Below, in pieces: positions 18,600 through 26,567 of a stretch of 64,000 nucleotides of DNA. The position numbers and the translations under genes were made by a program. This DNA is from Xenophilus sp. E41. GTDB taxonomy: Bacteria; Pseudomonadota; Gammaproteobacteria; Burkholderiales; Burkholderiaceae_C. The notes under the pieces are model-generated. The model was not told the DNA's origin, ran no database searches, and worked only from the letters and a program-made list of their open reading frames with translations. Every line of letters begins with the position of its first letter. The first letter of the stretch is position 1. The DNA lies in NCBI RefSeq assembly GCF_003671765.1, contig NZ_QPIB01000005.1:4528-68527 (forward strand), in the 5' to 3' direction.

Positions 18600-19039
18600 C
18601 AGTAGTCCTCCACGCGCTCGCCCGGCATCGCGTACTGGATGCGCTGGTAGAGCGGGAAGACGGTCGTGTAGCCGGGCACCGGCACGGGATCGGTGCCGGC
18701 CAGATGCGGGTACACGTACATCACGAGATCGGGATTGGGCAGGCGCTGGAACTGGCGGTGGACCTCATTGCGCGCGGTGCGCGTGTAGCGCATCTGCTCG
18801 ACAGGTGCGGCCTGCACGTCGGCGTCGGTCAGGGGCCGACGCAGGCTCTGGCGCGCATCGAGCAGCTGGCGGCCGGCGTTCCGTCCGGCTGCGCCACCGC
18901 CGTCGCCGGCCTCCTGCTGCCAGATGTCCATCATCGTGCGGTCACCGTGGGTCAGCAGCTTTTCCTTGCTGGTGGCGCAGCCGCCGAGCACCGCGACGGC
19001 GAGGGCCAGCACCAGGCCCTTAATCGAGTTCGAGAGCAT
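18599..19039 (-). CDS. Conjugative transfer lipoprotein, TIGR03751
   Basis: The 146-residue protein has a lipoprotein signal peptide with lipobox VLGG-C21, so it is lipidated and anchored in a membrane, probably the outer one (the following residue is A, not D). The remainder is a helical stalk followed by PNPDLVMYVYPHLAGTD-PVPGYTTVF, the typical TIGR03751 tail, which suits a TraV-like core-complex role. The start at 19039 was chosen for the signal peptide; it overlaps the TIGR03752 gene by 20 bp. Confidence 0.8.
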   Translation of the reverse strand: MLSNSIKGLVLALAVAVLGGCATSKEKLLTHGDRTMMDIWQQEAGDGGGAAGRNAGRQLLDARQSLRRPLTDADVQAAPVEQMRYTRTARNEVHRQFQRLPNPDLVMYVYPHLAGTDPVPVPGYTTVFPLYQRIQYAMPGERVEDY

Positions 19040-20438
19040 GGCTTTCTCCTGCGCGGTGATCGACCTTGCGGCCTTCGGGATCGAAGTCGATGGCGAGCGG
19101 TTTTTCGAGGTGGACGGCGACCTTGGCGCCGGGCTGCACATAGACGGCGGCGAACGCCTGGCCGTAGAGCTTGTTGACCCAGGCCGACATGTCCCGGACA
19201 CCGCCCGCGAGAATCTGGCCGACCGCTTCCTGGCCGGTGATGCCCACGGTGCCGATGGAGCCGTCCGAGCCGACATAGGACATGCGGCCGCTGTCGCTCT
19301 CGATGAGCGAGGCCACGCCGGCACCGGCCGCGGTGATCAGGGCCTGCGAGCCGAGGTACTGCTGGGCGTTGCTGCGCCGCTCGCCGCTGACGCAGGGGAT
19401 GCCGTGCGGGTCGCTGATCCAGCCCAAGCCGTCGCGTTGCTGGTTGTTCTGCTGGTTGCCCTCGCGGTCTTCGGGGATCGTGCGGATCGTGCCGTCGTTG
19501 AAGACGAACGTGATGCTGCGCACCTGGCCGCGCACGCACGAAAGCGTCCAGTCGCCCGATGCGGTGCCGCTGAACACGGCGCCGGCCACGTCGGGAATGT
19601 CGATGCCATTGGCGGTCAGGTTGTCCGGCCCGACCAGGACTTTGAACGGATAGGGATCGTTGACCGTGCCGTCGATCGGCACGCGGCCGATCAGCGCGGT
19701 CATGGCGACCGAACCCATGAGCGTGGAGTTGGTCGGCACGGTATAGACCGGCTTGGCACTCTTGACCCCAGAGGCGCGGGCGCCCGCGTTGGCCACGGTT
19801 TCCGCGGTGGTTTCGAGCGTGCTCTGCGCCGGGCCGAAGCTCGTGGGGAAGCTCATTCCGCCGCTCGCGCCACGACCGCCGTTGCGCCCCTCGGCGGGCT
19901 TTGCGTCGTCCGGCTCGACCCACCGCACGCCGCCCTCCATGCCGGCCTCGTCGCCGCCCTGCAGCCCCAGGCCCACGGGCAGGTCCGCATGGCCGCCGCC
20001 GCGCCCGCCGATGCTGTCCAGGCGCCGCTGCAGGTCGGCGAGCAGCCCTTCGGTCTGCTGGCGCGCGCTGGCCGCCTGCTCCTGGTCGCGGCGCAGGTTG
20101 GACCGCTCGGATTCGAGCGCCGAGTTGATGCGCTGGTCGATGGAGTTCTCGCGCTGGCGCAGTCGCTGGTTCTCTTCACGCTGCGACTTGTTGTCCGAGA
20201 GCGCGGTCTGAAGCTCGGTGCGCAACTGCTTCACTTGGGCAACGAGCGTCGCCACGGTGTCGCGCGGGGTGTCGCCTTCGATGCCCAGCGCCTTCATTTC
20301 CTCGGGCGTGAGCTGGGCGCCGTTGTCCGCCGCGGGTGGCGCCGTGCTGCCTCCACCCGAGAACAGCCGGATACCGACGAACAGCACCAGGATGGCGACA
20401 GGGATCATCAGCCACTTGAGCAGGCCGTTACTGCGCAT
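19020..20438 (-). CDS. ICE transfer protein TIGR03752 (PFL_4705, TraB/VirB10-like)
   Basis: The 472-residue product has one N-terminal membrane helix (about 8-27), a coiled coil (about 60-140, rich in Q, E, R and L), a Gly-rich linker and a C-terminal beta domain (about 235-470) with VPTNSTLMGSVAMTALIGRVP and YVQPGAKVAVHLEKPLAIDF. This is the layout of TraB/VirB10 proteins, which span from the inner membrane to the outer-membrane pore. It overlaps neighbours on both sides, as is normal in this operon. Confidence 0.85.
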   Translation of the reverse strand: MRSNGLLKWLMIPVAILVLFVGIRLFSGGGSTAPPAADNGAQLTPEEMKALGIEGDTPRDTVATLVAQVKQLRTELQTALSDNKSQREENQRLRQRENSIDQRINSALESERSNLRRDQEQAASARQQTEGLLADLQRRLDSIGGRGGGHADLPVGLGLQGGDEAGMEGGVRWVEPDDAKPAEGRNGGRGASGGMSFPTSFGPAQSTLETTAETVANAGARASGVKSAKPVYTVPTNSTLMGSVAMTALIGRVPIDGTVNDPYPFKVLVGPDNLTANGIDIPDVAGAVFSGTASGDWTLSCVRGQVRSITFVFNDGTIRTIPEDREGNQQNNQQRDGLGWISDPHGIPCVSGERRSNAQQYLGSQALITAAGAGVASLIESDSGRMSYVGSDGSIGTVGITGQEAVGQILAGGVRDMSAWVNKLYGQAFAAVYVQPGAKVAVHLEKPLAIDFDPEGRKVDHRAGESHALELD

Positions 20439-21339
20439 GGCGGGCCTCCTTGGCGTTCTCGTCGCCGTCCGGCTGCGGCAGATGCACGGCAGGGTCGAAG
20501 CGGTGAATCGCCGGCAGCAGCGACTGCGCGAGGCCGCGGCCGCCCGTGACCAGGTAGAGGACGGTCGTGTCCTCGGGCGTGCCGCGCGGGCCCAGCGCCT
20601 CGTGCTGGAAGGTGGCGGTGAGGAAATCGCCTTGCAGCACGCGCGGGTCGAGCGCGACCCAGTCGGCGCCGGTGTTGGTAAGGCGCACGGCAGTCACCCA
20701 TTGGTCTTCCAGGCGCCACGACGCGAGCGCGACCGCGCGCACCGGCAGCGTTGGCATCAGTGTGTCCAGGTCGAGGTCGCGGGGCAGGTTGACCCGCATG
20801 ACGCCCGGAAGCGGCTCGACGGTGCGCAGCGGTGCGTAGAGGTTCTGCGCGGCGAAGCGCGTCAGCACGACAGGGACCGGAGTTTCGCGCCGCGCGGTCC
20901 GCGCACCTGCCTGGCCCTGGGCGCGTGCCGGGGCCTCGGCACTGTCGGCCTGCTCGCCATAGCGTCCCGGTGCGCTGTCACCCTCGACGATGCGCACCGG
21001 CTCCAGCTCGGCTTCCCCGTCCTTGGGCGGTTCGGCTGCGATGTCCAGCAGGATCAGCGCGCCCGTGTCGGCGTCCTGCAGTTGCAACCGCGTGGGCTCG
21101 ATCGGCTCGCTGGCGCGCAGGTACACCGCGCCACCCGCACTCTGCACGCGCAGGCGTTCGCCCACGCCCGCGGGCACGCCCACGCGCACGTTCCGGTCGA
21201 TGAACACGATGCGTTCCTGACCGACCTTCAGCGGCACTGCCAGTGGCATGCGTTCCCAACGCAGGATCTCCACCGCCTGGGCGACGGGTGCCGCGGCCAC
21301 GGCCAGTAGCCCCAGCAGCGCGAGTACAGGATGCTTCAT
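20428..21339 (-). CDS. ICE transfer protein TIGR03749 (PFL_4704, TraK/VirB9-like)
   Basis: This 303-residue exported protein has a clear signal peptide (residues 4-22, ending AQA-VE) and a beta-rich N-terminal half with RWERMPLAVPLKVGQERIVF, the pattern of TraK/VirB9 secretins. The start at 21339 was selected because the frame upstream of it has no signal peptide. In this ICE family the protein forms the outer-membrane core ring with TIGR03751 and TIGR03752. The stop overlaps the TIGR03752 start. Confidence 0.8.
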   Translation of the reverse strand: MKHPVLALLGLLAVAAAPVAQAVEILRWERMPLAVPLKVGQERIVFIDRNVRVGVPAGVGERLRVQSAGGAVYLRASEPIEPTRLQLQDADTGALILLDIAAEPPKDGEAELEPVRIVEGDSAPGRYGEQADSAEAPARAQGQAGARTARRETPVPVVLTRFAAQNLYAPLRTVEPLPGVMRVNLPRDLDLDTLMPTLPVRAVALASWRLEDQWVTAVRLTNTGADWVALDPRVLQGDFLTATFQHEALGPRGTPEDTTVLYLVTGGRGLAQSLLPAIHRFDPAVHLPQPDGDENAKEARHAQ

Positions 21340-22028
21340 GGGGTGTTTCCTCCTTGAGGCGCTTGCGGAGACAGGCCACTCGACGCCGGGCGCGCCGGCT
21401 CCGGTGCACTGATGCGCTGGGGCGCGCCTTCGTAGCAGTCCAGCGCCAGGCCGAACGGGTTGCGGGCGGGATCGACGTCCACCCGCGTGACCTTGATCGG
21501 ATAACGCACCAGGGCGCGCTTGACCTGCTCGGCGCCGTAGTACTCGTCCGCCGTGATGTCCAGCGTCACCACCCAGTCGCGATCGGACACGGTGCGCACG
21601 CGCGCCGTGGGGTCGTCGCCATAGCCGCGGCCGGGAATCTCGTAGATGCCGCGCACGCGCTGGCGTAGCTCGCCGGTGGAGCGGCGGTAGTCGTAGTCCG
21701 CGCGAAGGAAGGCCTGGCAGGACGGGGTGAGGTACGGCGAGAGCGTGTGGAGGTTGCGCGAGTAGTCTTCTTCGCCATTGGTCGGCCAGCGGTTCAGCGT
21801 CTGGAACACGTAGAACGTGAACGCATAGACCGATTCGGGCGGCACTTCCCACCACTTGCGGGTACTGCCAGAGCGCAGGTCGGGCGGGACGTGGATGGTC
21901 AGGTCGCGCGGCGCGCTCCACCAGCCGCCGCCCATGACCAGGGCGACAATGACCAGCGCGCCCGCGCCCAGGCGCAAGGTCTTGATGTGCGCCTGCAGGT
22001 GGGCGATCTCGTTCTTGAAGCGACTCAT
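21336..22028 (-). CDS. ICE transfer protein TIGR03746 (PFL_4703, TraE/VirB8-like)
   Basis: The 230-residue protein has a short cytosolic tail, one membrane helix (about 20-38) and a periplasmic domain with VPPESVYAFTFYVFQTLNRWP and YFLTPSCQ-like LSPYLTPSCQAFL, matching the TraE/VirB8-like scaffold proteins. The C-terminal 25 residues are Pro/Ala-rich. It begins 4 bp inside the TIGR03750 gene and ends 4 bp inside the TIGR03749 gene, so translation of these genes is coupled. Confidence 0.8.
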   Translation of the reverse strand: MSRFKNEIAHLQAHIKTLRLGAGALVIVALVMGGGWWSAPRDLTIHVPPDLRSGSTRKWWEVPPESVYAFTFYVFQTLNRWPTNGEEDYSRNLHTLSPYLTPSCQAFLRADYDYRRSTGELRQRVRGIYEIPGRGYGDDPTARVRTVSDRDWVVTLDITADEYYGAEQVKRALVRYPIKVTRVDVDPARNPFGLALDCYEGAPQRISAPEPARPASSGLSPQAPQGGNTP

Positions 22029-22423
22029 CGCATGCTCCTGCGGGTGGACCAGAAGCCCGAGCGCGAGATCAGCACGTGGCCGCCCACCCAGCCGGCCATC
22101 AGCGGATGGCCCGTTGCGATGCGCCACTGCAACTGCCGATAAAGCCAGGTGTCGGGGCGCCCACGCTTGAGGCGGCGCAGGATGCCGCCGCCGATGAACA
22201 CGCCCAAGGCCACGCCCAGGACAACGAACGTCGGTGCGATGGCGATCGTGCGGAACACCCACGAAAGCGGCGCGCCGACCAGCAGGCCGGCGGCGCCGGA
22301 CAGGCCGCAGCAGATCCACAGCTCGTCGGCGGTGAGGCCGCGCACGACAACGGGATGGCGGTTGAGCCGGTGCGGAAGGAACGTGACCGTCCCGTCCGCA
22401 CGGACGTGCTGCTGCTCGGACAT
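22025..22423 (-). CDS. ICE transfer protein TIGR03750 (PFL_4702, TraL-like)
   Basis: The 132-residue protein has two membrane helices (about 39-58 and 60-83) after a polar start containing LPHRLNRHPVVVRGLTADEL, the hallmark of TIGR03750. It is a small inner-membrane component in the TraL/VirB3 position. It is separated by 12 bp from the pilin-like gene upstream and overlaps the next gene by 4 bp. Confidence 0.85.
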   Translation of the reverse strand: MSEQQHVRADGTVTFLPHRLNRHPVVVRGLTADELWICCGLSGAAGLLVGAPLSWVFRTIAIAPTFVVLGVALGVFIGGGILRRLKRGRPDTWLYRQLQWRIATGHPLMAGWVGGHVLISRSGFWSTRRSMR

Positions 22424-22435
22424 ACCGGCCTCGCC

Positions 22436-22795
22436 TTACAGGATGCCCGTGGCTTCGGTGAGCAGCCAGATGCCGATCACGAGCAACACGGCGCCGATGG
22501 CGACCGTGAGGCCGAATTGGCCCCACGTCTTGCGGCCGGTGTGGATCTCCGCGTAGGTTCCGTAGGCGTGGTAGCAGACGCCGATGAACATCGACGCCAC
22601 CACCAGCAGGGCCACGAGCATGATGATGTCGTAGCCGTAGTTGCGGATCGTCTCCATGATGCCGTTGCCGGTGCCGCGCGTCGGGTTCTCCAACTGCGGC
22701 AGGCCTTGCGCGAACGACAGCGCGGGCAGCGCGGCGGCGCCCAGGGCCATGGCGGCGCGCTGGGCGAGACGGGAAGTGAGGATGCGGTTGTGCAT
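22436..22795 (-). CDS. ICE membrane protein TIGR03745 (pilin-like, PFL_4701)
   Basis: The 119-residue protein has a signal-peptide-like start (ALGAAALPALSFAQ) and two further hydrophobic helices (about 56-76 and 96-113), the size and topology of VirB2/TrbC-type pilins. The family is restricted to PFGI/clc-type elements. It lies 16 bp from TIGR03758. It is the best pilin candidate in the window, by topology rather than by any binding motif. Confidence 0.75.
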   Translation of the reverse strand: MHNRILTSRLAQRAAMALGAAALPALSFAQGLPQLENPTRGTGNGIMETIRNYGYDIIMLVALLVVASMFIGVCYHAYGTYAEIHTGRKTWGQFGLTVAIGAVLLVIGIWLLTEATGIL

Positions 22796-22811
22796 GGTCG
22801 GGCCTTTCAGG

Positions 22812-23045
22812 TCAGGACAGAAGGAAGAAACTCAGGACGAGGTACATCGCGACGAAGCGGATGCAGACGCCGAGGAACTGGCGCTGGTTGAGGCGGCTCT
22901 CGGACCACCCCACGTAGGCCGTTCGGATGGCCCAGACGCCCCACACGAGCAGGACCGCGAACACGACGCCGACCAGGACGGTCGCCATTGCGGAAGGCGC
23001 GATGCCGCTGTTGGCTTGAAATGCCGAGACCTGGGCGCCGTTCAT
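22812..23045 (-). CDS. ICE membrane protein TIGR03758 (PFL_4700)
   Basis: The 77-residue protein has two membrane helices (about 20-43 and 58-76) joined by a loop with GWSESRLNQRQF. It is the second very small membrane protein that precedes the pilin-like gene in this ICE family; it too could be a pilin subunit. It begins inside the RAQPRD gene (4-bp overlap). Confidence 0.75.
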   Translation of the reverse strand: MNGAQVSAFQANSGIAPSAMATVLVGVVFAVLLVWGVWAIRTAYVGWSESRLNQRQFLGVCIRFVAMYLVLSFFLLS

Positions 23046-23425
23046 TGCTTGCCCCCCGCAGTCGTCGCCGGCAGCGGCTCGGCCGCCCGCTCGGTGCGGT
23101 AGTCGCCGGCCAGTTCGGAGGGGTCGCGCGGCTGAGCGCGCGATGGCGTCAGGTGAAACTGGATGCCGGCGCGAACGCGCGCCAGGTCAGCCAGCAGCCG
23201 CGGGTAGTCGAAGTGGTAGCGCTCGCCCGGCTGGATGGGGGCATGCGCGGCGCTGTCCGCGACGGTGCGCTCCAGCGCGTCGAGCTGGCGCAGTGCGGCG
23301 ACCAGCTCCTGGCGCTGTGCCGGAGACTCGGCCAAGGCCATCTGGGACTGACCCAGCAGGAGGGCCGTCACGAGAAAAGTGGGCACGCCGCGATGCGCGG
23401 CGCGCAGCCAGATCGAAGCCACCAT
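23042..23425 (-). CDS. RAQPRD family ICE protein
   Basis: The 127-residue exported protein has a signal peptide ending ALA-ES and the family's namesake motif RAQPRD (SRAQPRDPSELAGDYR) in its second half. It is the first gene of the second transfer operon. Function is unknown. The start codon lies 60 bp downstream of the ATTGTTTG motif shared with the other transfer operons, and the defence island begins about 200 bp further upstream on the other strand. Confidence 0.85.
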   Translation of the reverse strand: MVASIWLRAAHRGVPTFLVTALLLGQSQMALAESPAQRQELVAALRQLDALERTVADSAAHAPIQPGERYHFDYPRLLADLARVRAGIQFHLTPSRAQPRDPSELAGDYRTERAAEPLPATTAGGKQ

Positions 23426-23485
23426 CGCGCCATTCCTGTGTGATCAGCAATGGGGTGATCGTGGAGATCAGGGCTGTTTTAGGCC

Positions 23486-23494
23486 GCAAACAAT
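23486..23494 (-). promoter_or_regulatory. Shared transfer-operon motif, copy 2 (before RAQPRD)
   Basis: The minus strand reads GTTCCTATTGTTTGCGGCC here; the core ATTGTTTGC and the flanking GTTC match the copy at 37013. It lies 60 bp before the first codon of the second transfer operon and is a likely promoter or activator element. Confidence 0.5.
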
Positions 23495-23556
23495 AGGAAC
23501 TGGCGGACGACCGGATTGGGCATACCGCGAGCGAACCTACAAAAGCCCGGGTGGAG

Positions 23557-23594
23557 TTTCGATTATTGCGTTTTTCGAGTGTTTCGAATATGAT
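23557..23594 (+). promoter_or_regulatory. Promoter of the PIN/CBASS operon with three TTTCGA sites
   Basis: TTGCGT (23566-23571) and TATGAT (23589-23594) are 17 bp apart and 34 bp before the antitoxin ATG. TTTCGA occurs at 23557, 23573 and 23582, spanning the promoter, and could be the binding site of the HTH antitoxin. AGGAG precedes the start codon. Confidence 0.5.
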
Positions 23595-23628
23595 CGGCTC
23601 TGCAACCGTTTTCGCTTAGGAGCTACCC

Positions 23629-24099
23629 ATGACCACCGCCACTGCCCAATCCAAGATGACCCTTCCCGCCGCGGGAGAGGTTAAGGCAGCCGTCCAGGGT
23701 CAACGTGCCTTGGCGGCTTACCTCGCAACCCAGTTCGAGACGCAGCACATCCAGATCTTTGATGACCACAAACAGGCTCATCAGGTGGAACTGCCTACCT
23801 CGGCTTTACGCCTGCTGGTCGACATCCTGGCCGAGTTGGCCGATGGCAATGCAGTAAAGGTGGTGCCCGTCCATGCAGAGCTGACGACCCAAGAGGCGGC
23901 GGACTTGCTCAACGTGTCCCGTCCCCATTTCGTCAAGCTGCTAGAAGATGGGGTGTTGGCATTTCATCGCACCGGCAAGCACCGCAGGGTGAGGTTCGCC
24001 GATCTGATGCAGTACAAGGAAGCGCGCGAGCGCGCCAGTGAGCAGGCGATGGCCGAACTCGCTCAGCAGTCGCAAGAGTTGGGAATGGGATACGAATGA
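23629..24099 (+). CDS. Antitoxin with excisionase-type helix-turn-helix
   Basis: This 156-residue protein has a C-terminal MerR/excisionase-like winged helix: ELTTQEAADLLNVSRPHFVKLLEDG followed by HRTGKHRRVRFADLMQYKE (about residues 85-130). It overlaps the PIN gene by 4 bp, so the two are translationally coupled. Excisionase-type antitoxins paired with PIN toxins form a known VapBC subgroup. It probably represses its own promoter, which contains three TTTCGA repeats. Confidence 0.8.
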   Translation: MTTATAQSKMTLPAAGEVKAAVQGQRALAAYLATQFETQHIQIFDDHKQAHQVELPTSALRLLVDILAELADGNAVKVVPVHAELTTQEAADLLNVSRPHFVKLLEDGVLAFHRTGKHRRVRFADLMQYKEARERASEQAMAELAQQSQELGMGYE

Positions 24100-24671
24100 G
24101 GCATTCCCCATTCACCGCCGTCTACGACGCGTGCGTTCTATATCCCGCGCCACTGCGGGATTTCCTGATGTGGCTCGGCCTGTCTGGCCGCTTCCGGGCG
24201 CGGTGGAGCCAAGCCATTCATGAGGAGTGGAAACGCAATCTGTTGATCAACCGCCCCGATCTCACCCGGGTTCAGGTCGACAGGACGTCGGATCTCATGG
24301 ACAGGGCCATTCCGGACGGCTTGGTGGAGGGCTACGAAGCGCTCGTGGCAGGCCTGACATTACCCGATCCGAACGATCGGCACGTCCTGGCTGCGGCGAT
24401 TCGCTGCGGTGCGAGCGTGATTGTGACGTTCAACGAACGTGATTTCCCGAACGATCTGCTGGCTCCGTACGGCATCGAATCGCAGCACCCCGATGAGTTT
24501 GTGGACAACCTGCTGGATCTGGATGCGGCCGCCGTAGTGTCGGCTGCGCAGCGCCAGCGTGCCCAACTCAAGCATCCGCCGATCGATGTGGACCGCTATC
24601 TCGAAATCCTGCTGCGCCAAGGCCTTGTGCAAACGACCAAGGTGCTGGCGACCTATCGCACCATTCTCTGA
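24096..24671 (+). CDS. PIN-domain RNase toxin (VapC-like)
   Basis: The 191-residue protein starts with a PIN core, AVYDACVLYPAPLRD (first acidic residue D10), then E-W (HEEWKRNLL), LPDPNDRHVLAAAI and GASVIVTFNERDFP, which supply the other acidic residues of the nuclease site. PIN toxins cleave RNA and are held by the antitoxin. The stop is 17 bp before the TRIP13-like gene with no terminator between them, so the toxin pair and the CBASS genes look like one transcription unit. Confidence 0.8.
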   Translation: MRHSPFTAVYDACVLYPAPLRDFLMWLGLSGRFRARWSQAIHEEWKRNLLINRPDLTRVQVDRTSDLMDRAIPDGLVEGYEALVAGLTLPDPNDRHVLAAAIRCGASVIVTFNERDFPNDLLAPYGIESQHPDEFVDNLLDLDAAAVVSAAQRQRAQLKHPPIDVDRYLEILLRQGLVQTTKVLATYRTIL

Positions 24672-24688
24672 CCCGCCGAGAGCCACGG

Positions 24689-25603
24689 ATGACCAAGAAT
24701 CCTTCATCAGACGCCACTTTGCCGAAAGGCATCCATCGAAGCTGGAAGCTGCCGGATAAGTCGCTGGGTGACTTGTGGGATTCGATCGTGATGGACGAAG
24801 CCATCAAAAAACAGTTGCTGTCACAAGCGATCGTCAACTTCACGGTGCGCCCCAAGGTGGAGCGCACGGTACTCCCCCTGCACGGCGTGATCTTGTTGGT
24901 CGGCCCGCCGGGGACTGGGAAGACCTCCTTGGCACGGGGCTTGGCGCATCGTGTGGCCGAATCTTTTTCTTCTGCGAAGTTTCGATTGCTGGAAGTGGAG
25001 CCTCACACGCTGACGAGCTCTGCAATGGGAAAGACTCAACGCGCCGTGGCAGACCTGTTCTCGCAATCGATCGCAGAATCCGCAGCGGCGGGCCCGACGA
25101 TCGTCCTTCTGGACGAGGTCGAAACGCTTGCGGCTGATCGAGCGAAGCTCAGCCTGGAAGCCAACCCGGTTGATGTGCACCGGGCCACCGACGCGGTGTT
25201 GGTGCAGTTGGACATGTTGGCCGAACGCAACCCGCATCTGCTGTTCGTGGCCACCAGCAACTTCCCACAGGCCGTCGACAGTGCCTTCCTATCTCGTTGC
25301 GACATGGTGATGGAGGTGCCACTGCCCGGCAAGGATGCCTGCAAGCAGATCCTAGTGGACTGCCTGAATGGCCTGGCAAAGACATTTCCGGGGATTGGCA
25401 AGCTTTCCTCGGCTCACCAGTTCGACGCGTGCGCTGGCGAGTGCGTCGGATTGGATGGTCGGGCCATTCGCAAGGTCGTAGCCAACGCCCTCGCGGCCGA
25501 CCCGCAAGTGGCTATCGATCCGAACAAGCTTTCCGTAGAGCACTTGCGCAGTGCGATACGACAGGCAAAGCAAATGCGCCTTCAAGGAGGGAAGCAAAAA
25601 TGA
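24689..25603 (+). CDS. cap6: TRIP13/Pch2-like AAA+ ATPase of type III CBASS (Cap6)
   Basis: This 304-residue AAA+ protein has Walker A GPPGTGKTS (72-80), Walker B LLDEVE (140-145), sensor ATSN and the arginine-finger region of the TRIP13/Pch2 clade. In type III CBASS, TRIP13 remodels the HORMA protein and so switches off the CD-NTase in the absence of phage. HORMA and CD-NTase genes follow, which makes this reading firm. The last codon overlaps the next start (ATGA) with a strong AAGGAGGG site. Confidence 0.85.
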   Translation: MTKNPSSDATLPKGIHRSWKLPDKSLGDLWDSIVMDEAIKKQLLSQAIVNFTVRPKVERTVLPLHGVILLVGPPGTGKTSLARGLAHRVAESFSSAKFRLLEVEPHTLTSSAMGKTQRAVADLFSQSIAESAAAGPTIVLLDEVETLAADRAKLSLEANPVDVHRATDAVLVQLDMLAERNPHLLFVATSNFPQAVDSAFLSRCDMVMEVPLPGKDACKQILVDCLNGLAKTFPGIGKLSSAHQFDACAGECVGLDGRAIRKVVANALAADPQVAIDPNKLSVEHLRSAIRQAKQMRLQGGKQK

Positions 25604-26070
25604 CCACCGTTGTCAGCCGGACGTTTCGCAGCTCGCCGCACCGCGATGCGTTGCAGACATGGGATGCCATTGTCGAACTGCTCACTCAGGGCAAGGACGG
25701 CACGGCTCGCTCTGAACTCAGGGCCGTGACGGGCGTGGCCGCCAGCTTGATCGCCGACCAGGCACCCAAGAGCGCGCCCATCGTTGCGACATGCGATGGA
25801 CCACGGACCAGGATCTACTGCCTCTTCGACGAAGACGCGATCTATGGTGATGATGCCAACGAAGAAGTCTTGGGGTTCGAGCCGTTGAAGGGAGACTGGG
25901 GAGTCTCGCTGCCGTGTCCGAAGGAGCAGCTCGGCTGGGTGCAAAGCGCGCTCAAAAAGCACAGTTCTCGCATCATTGCACGGGACTTGAGCCAAGGAAT
26001 TGCCACGCAGGCGCAGGCCGATGCTGGGCAAGCGCTGTCGCTCGACCTCGGAGGTTTCCTCAAGTCATGA
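25600..26070 (+). CDS. Unidentified protein between TRIP13 and HORMA genes
   Basis: The 156-residue protein is soluble, starts at an ATG that overlaps the cap6 stop, and ends overlapping the HORMA start, so it is translationally coupled to both. I do not recognise a domain. Visible features are a helical N-terminal third, [19 protein letters not shown] in the middle and [17 protein letters not shown]. Some type III CBASS operons carry a second, divergent HORMA-like protein in this place (Cap8 or HORMA3), so that is the first hypothesis; it could also supply the peptide that closes the HORMA belt. Confidence 0.6.
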
Positions 26071-26567
26071 GCACCGTCGCCACCTACTCGTACACGCACT
26101 CGGTTACCTATGTGACCGACAACATCCTCAAGAGCTTGAAAGACATCATCCTGCTCAGTGGGCTGGACCCTGAGCACTTTGCGGATCGCTGGGAGAGCAA
26201 TACCCGAGCCATCAAGACGTGGCTCGGGACCGGTGATCTGCGCAAGGTGATTCTGGAGATCTACAACCCGGCAACCGACAAGCTCGTGACCCGATGGGAT
26301 ATCGACATCGTGTATGGGTGGTCCGATGGCGACGGCAGCTTCTGGACAGATACCGAGCAGTTGAAGTACGCGATCAAGAAAGCTGGGCTGCTGCCATCGC
26401 AGGCCAAGTACAAGTTAATGCTCGATACAAAGCCAGGGCGACCTGATGTGGAGGGATGGAGCAAAGGAAGTTATCGCTCGACGGATGGAATGGTCAAGCA
26501 GAGCCTAGGCTCGACTGTCGAACACAGCGGCCTGGCGGGTCAGGCCGGATATTGGAGGCAACGCTGA
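26067..26567 (+). CDS. cap7: Bacterial HORMA-domain protein of type III CBASS (Cap7)
   Basis: The 166-residue product opens with [21 protein letters not shown] and continues with [20 protein letters not shown] and a C-terminal seat-belt-like segment ([10 protein letters not shown], then R-TDGM), as I recall for CBASS HORMA proteins such as the one studied in E. coli MS115-1. In those systems the HORMA protein closes around a peptide after infection and activates the CD-NTase. It sits between cap6 and the CD-NTase gene, overlapping the latter by one base. Confidence 0.8.

Noticed and set aside
25297..25599. Upstream extension of the unidentified gene at 25600
   Set aside because: It is antiparallel in character to the TRIP13 reading frame and overlaps it by 300 bases; the ATG at 25600 has a very strong ribosome site and the ATGA overlap.
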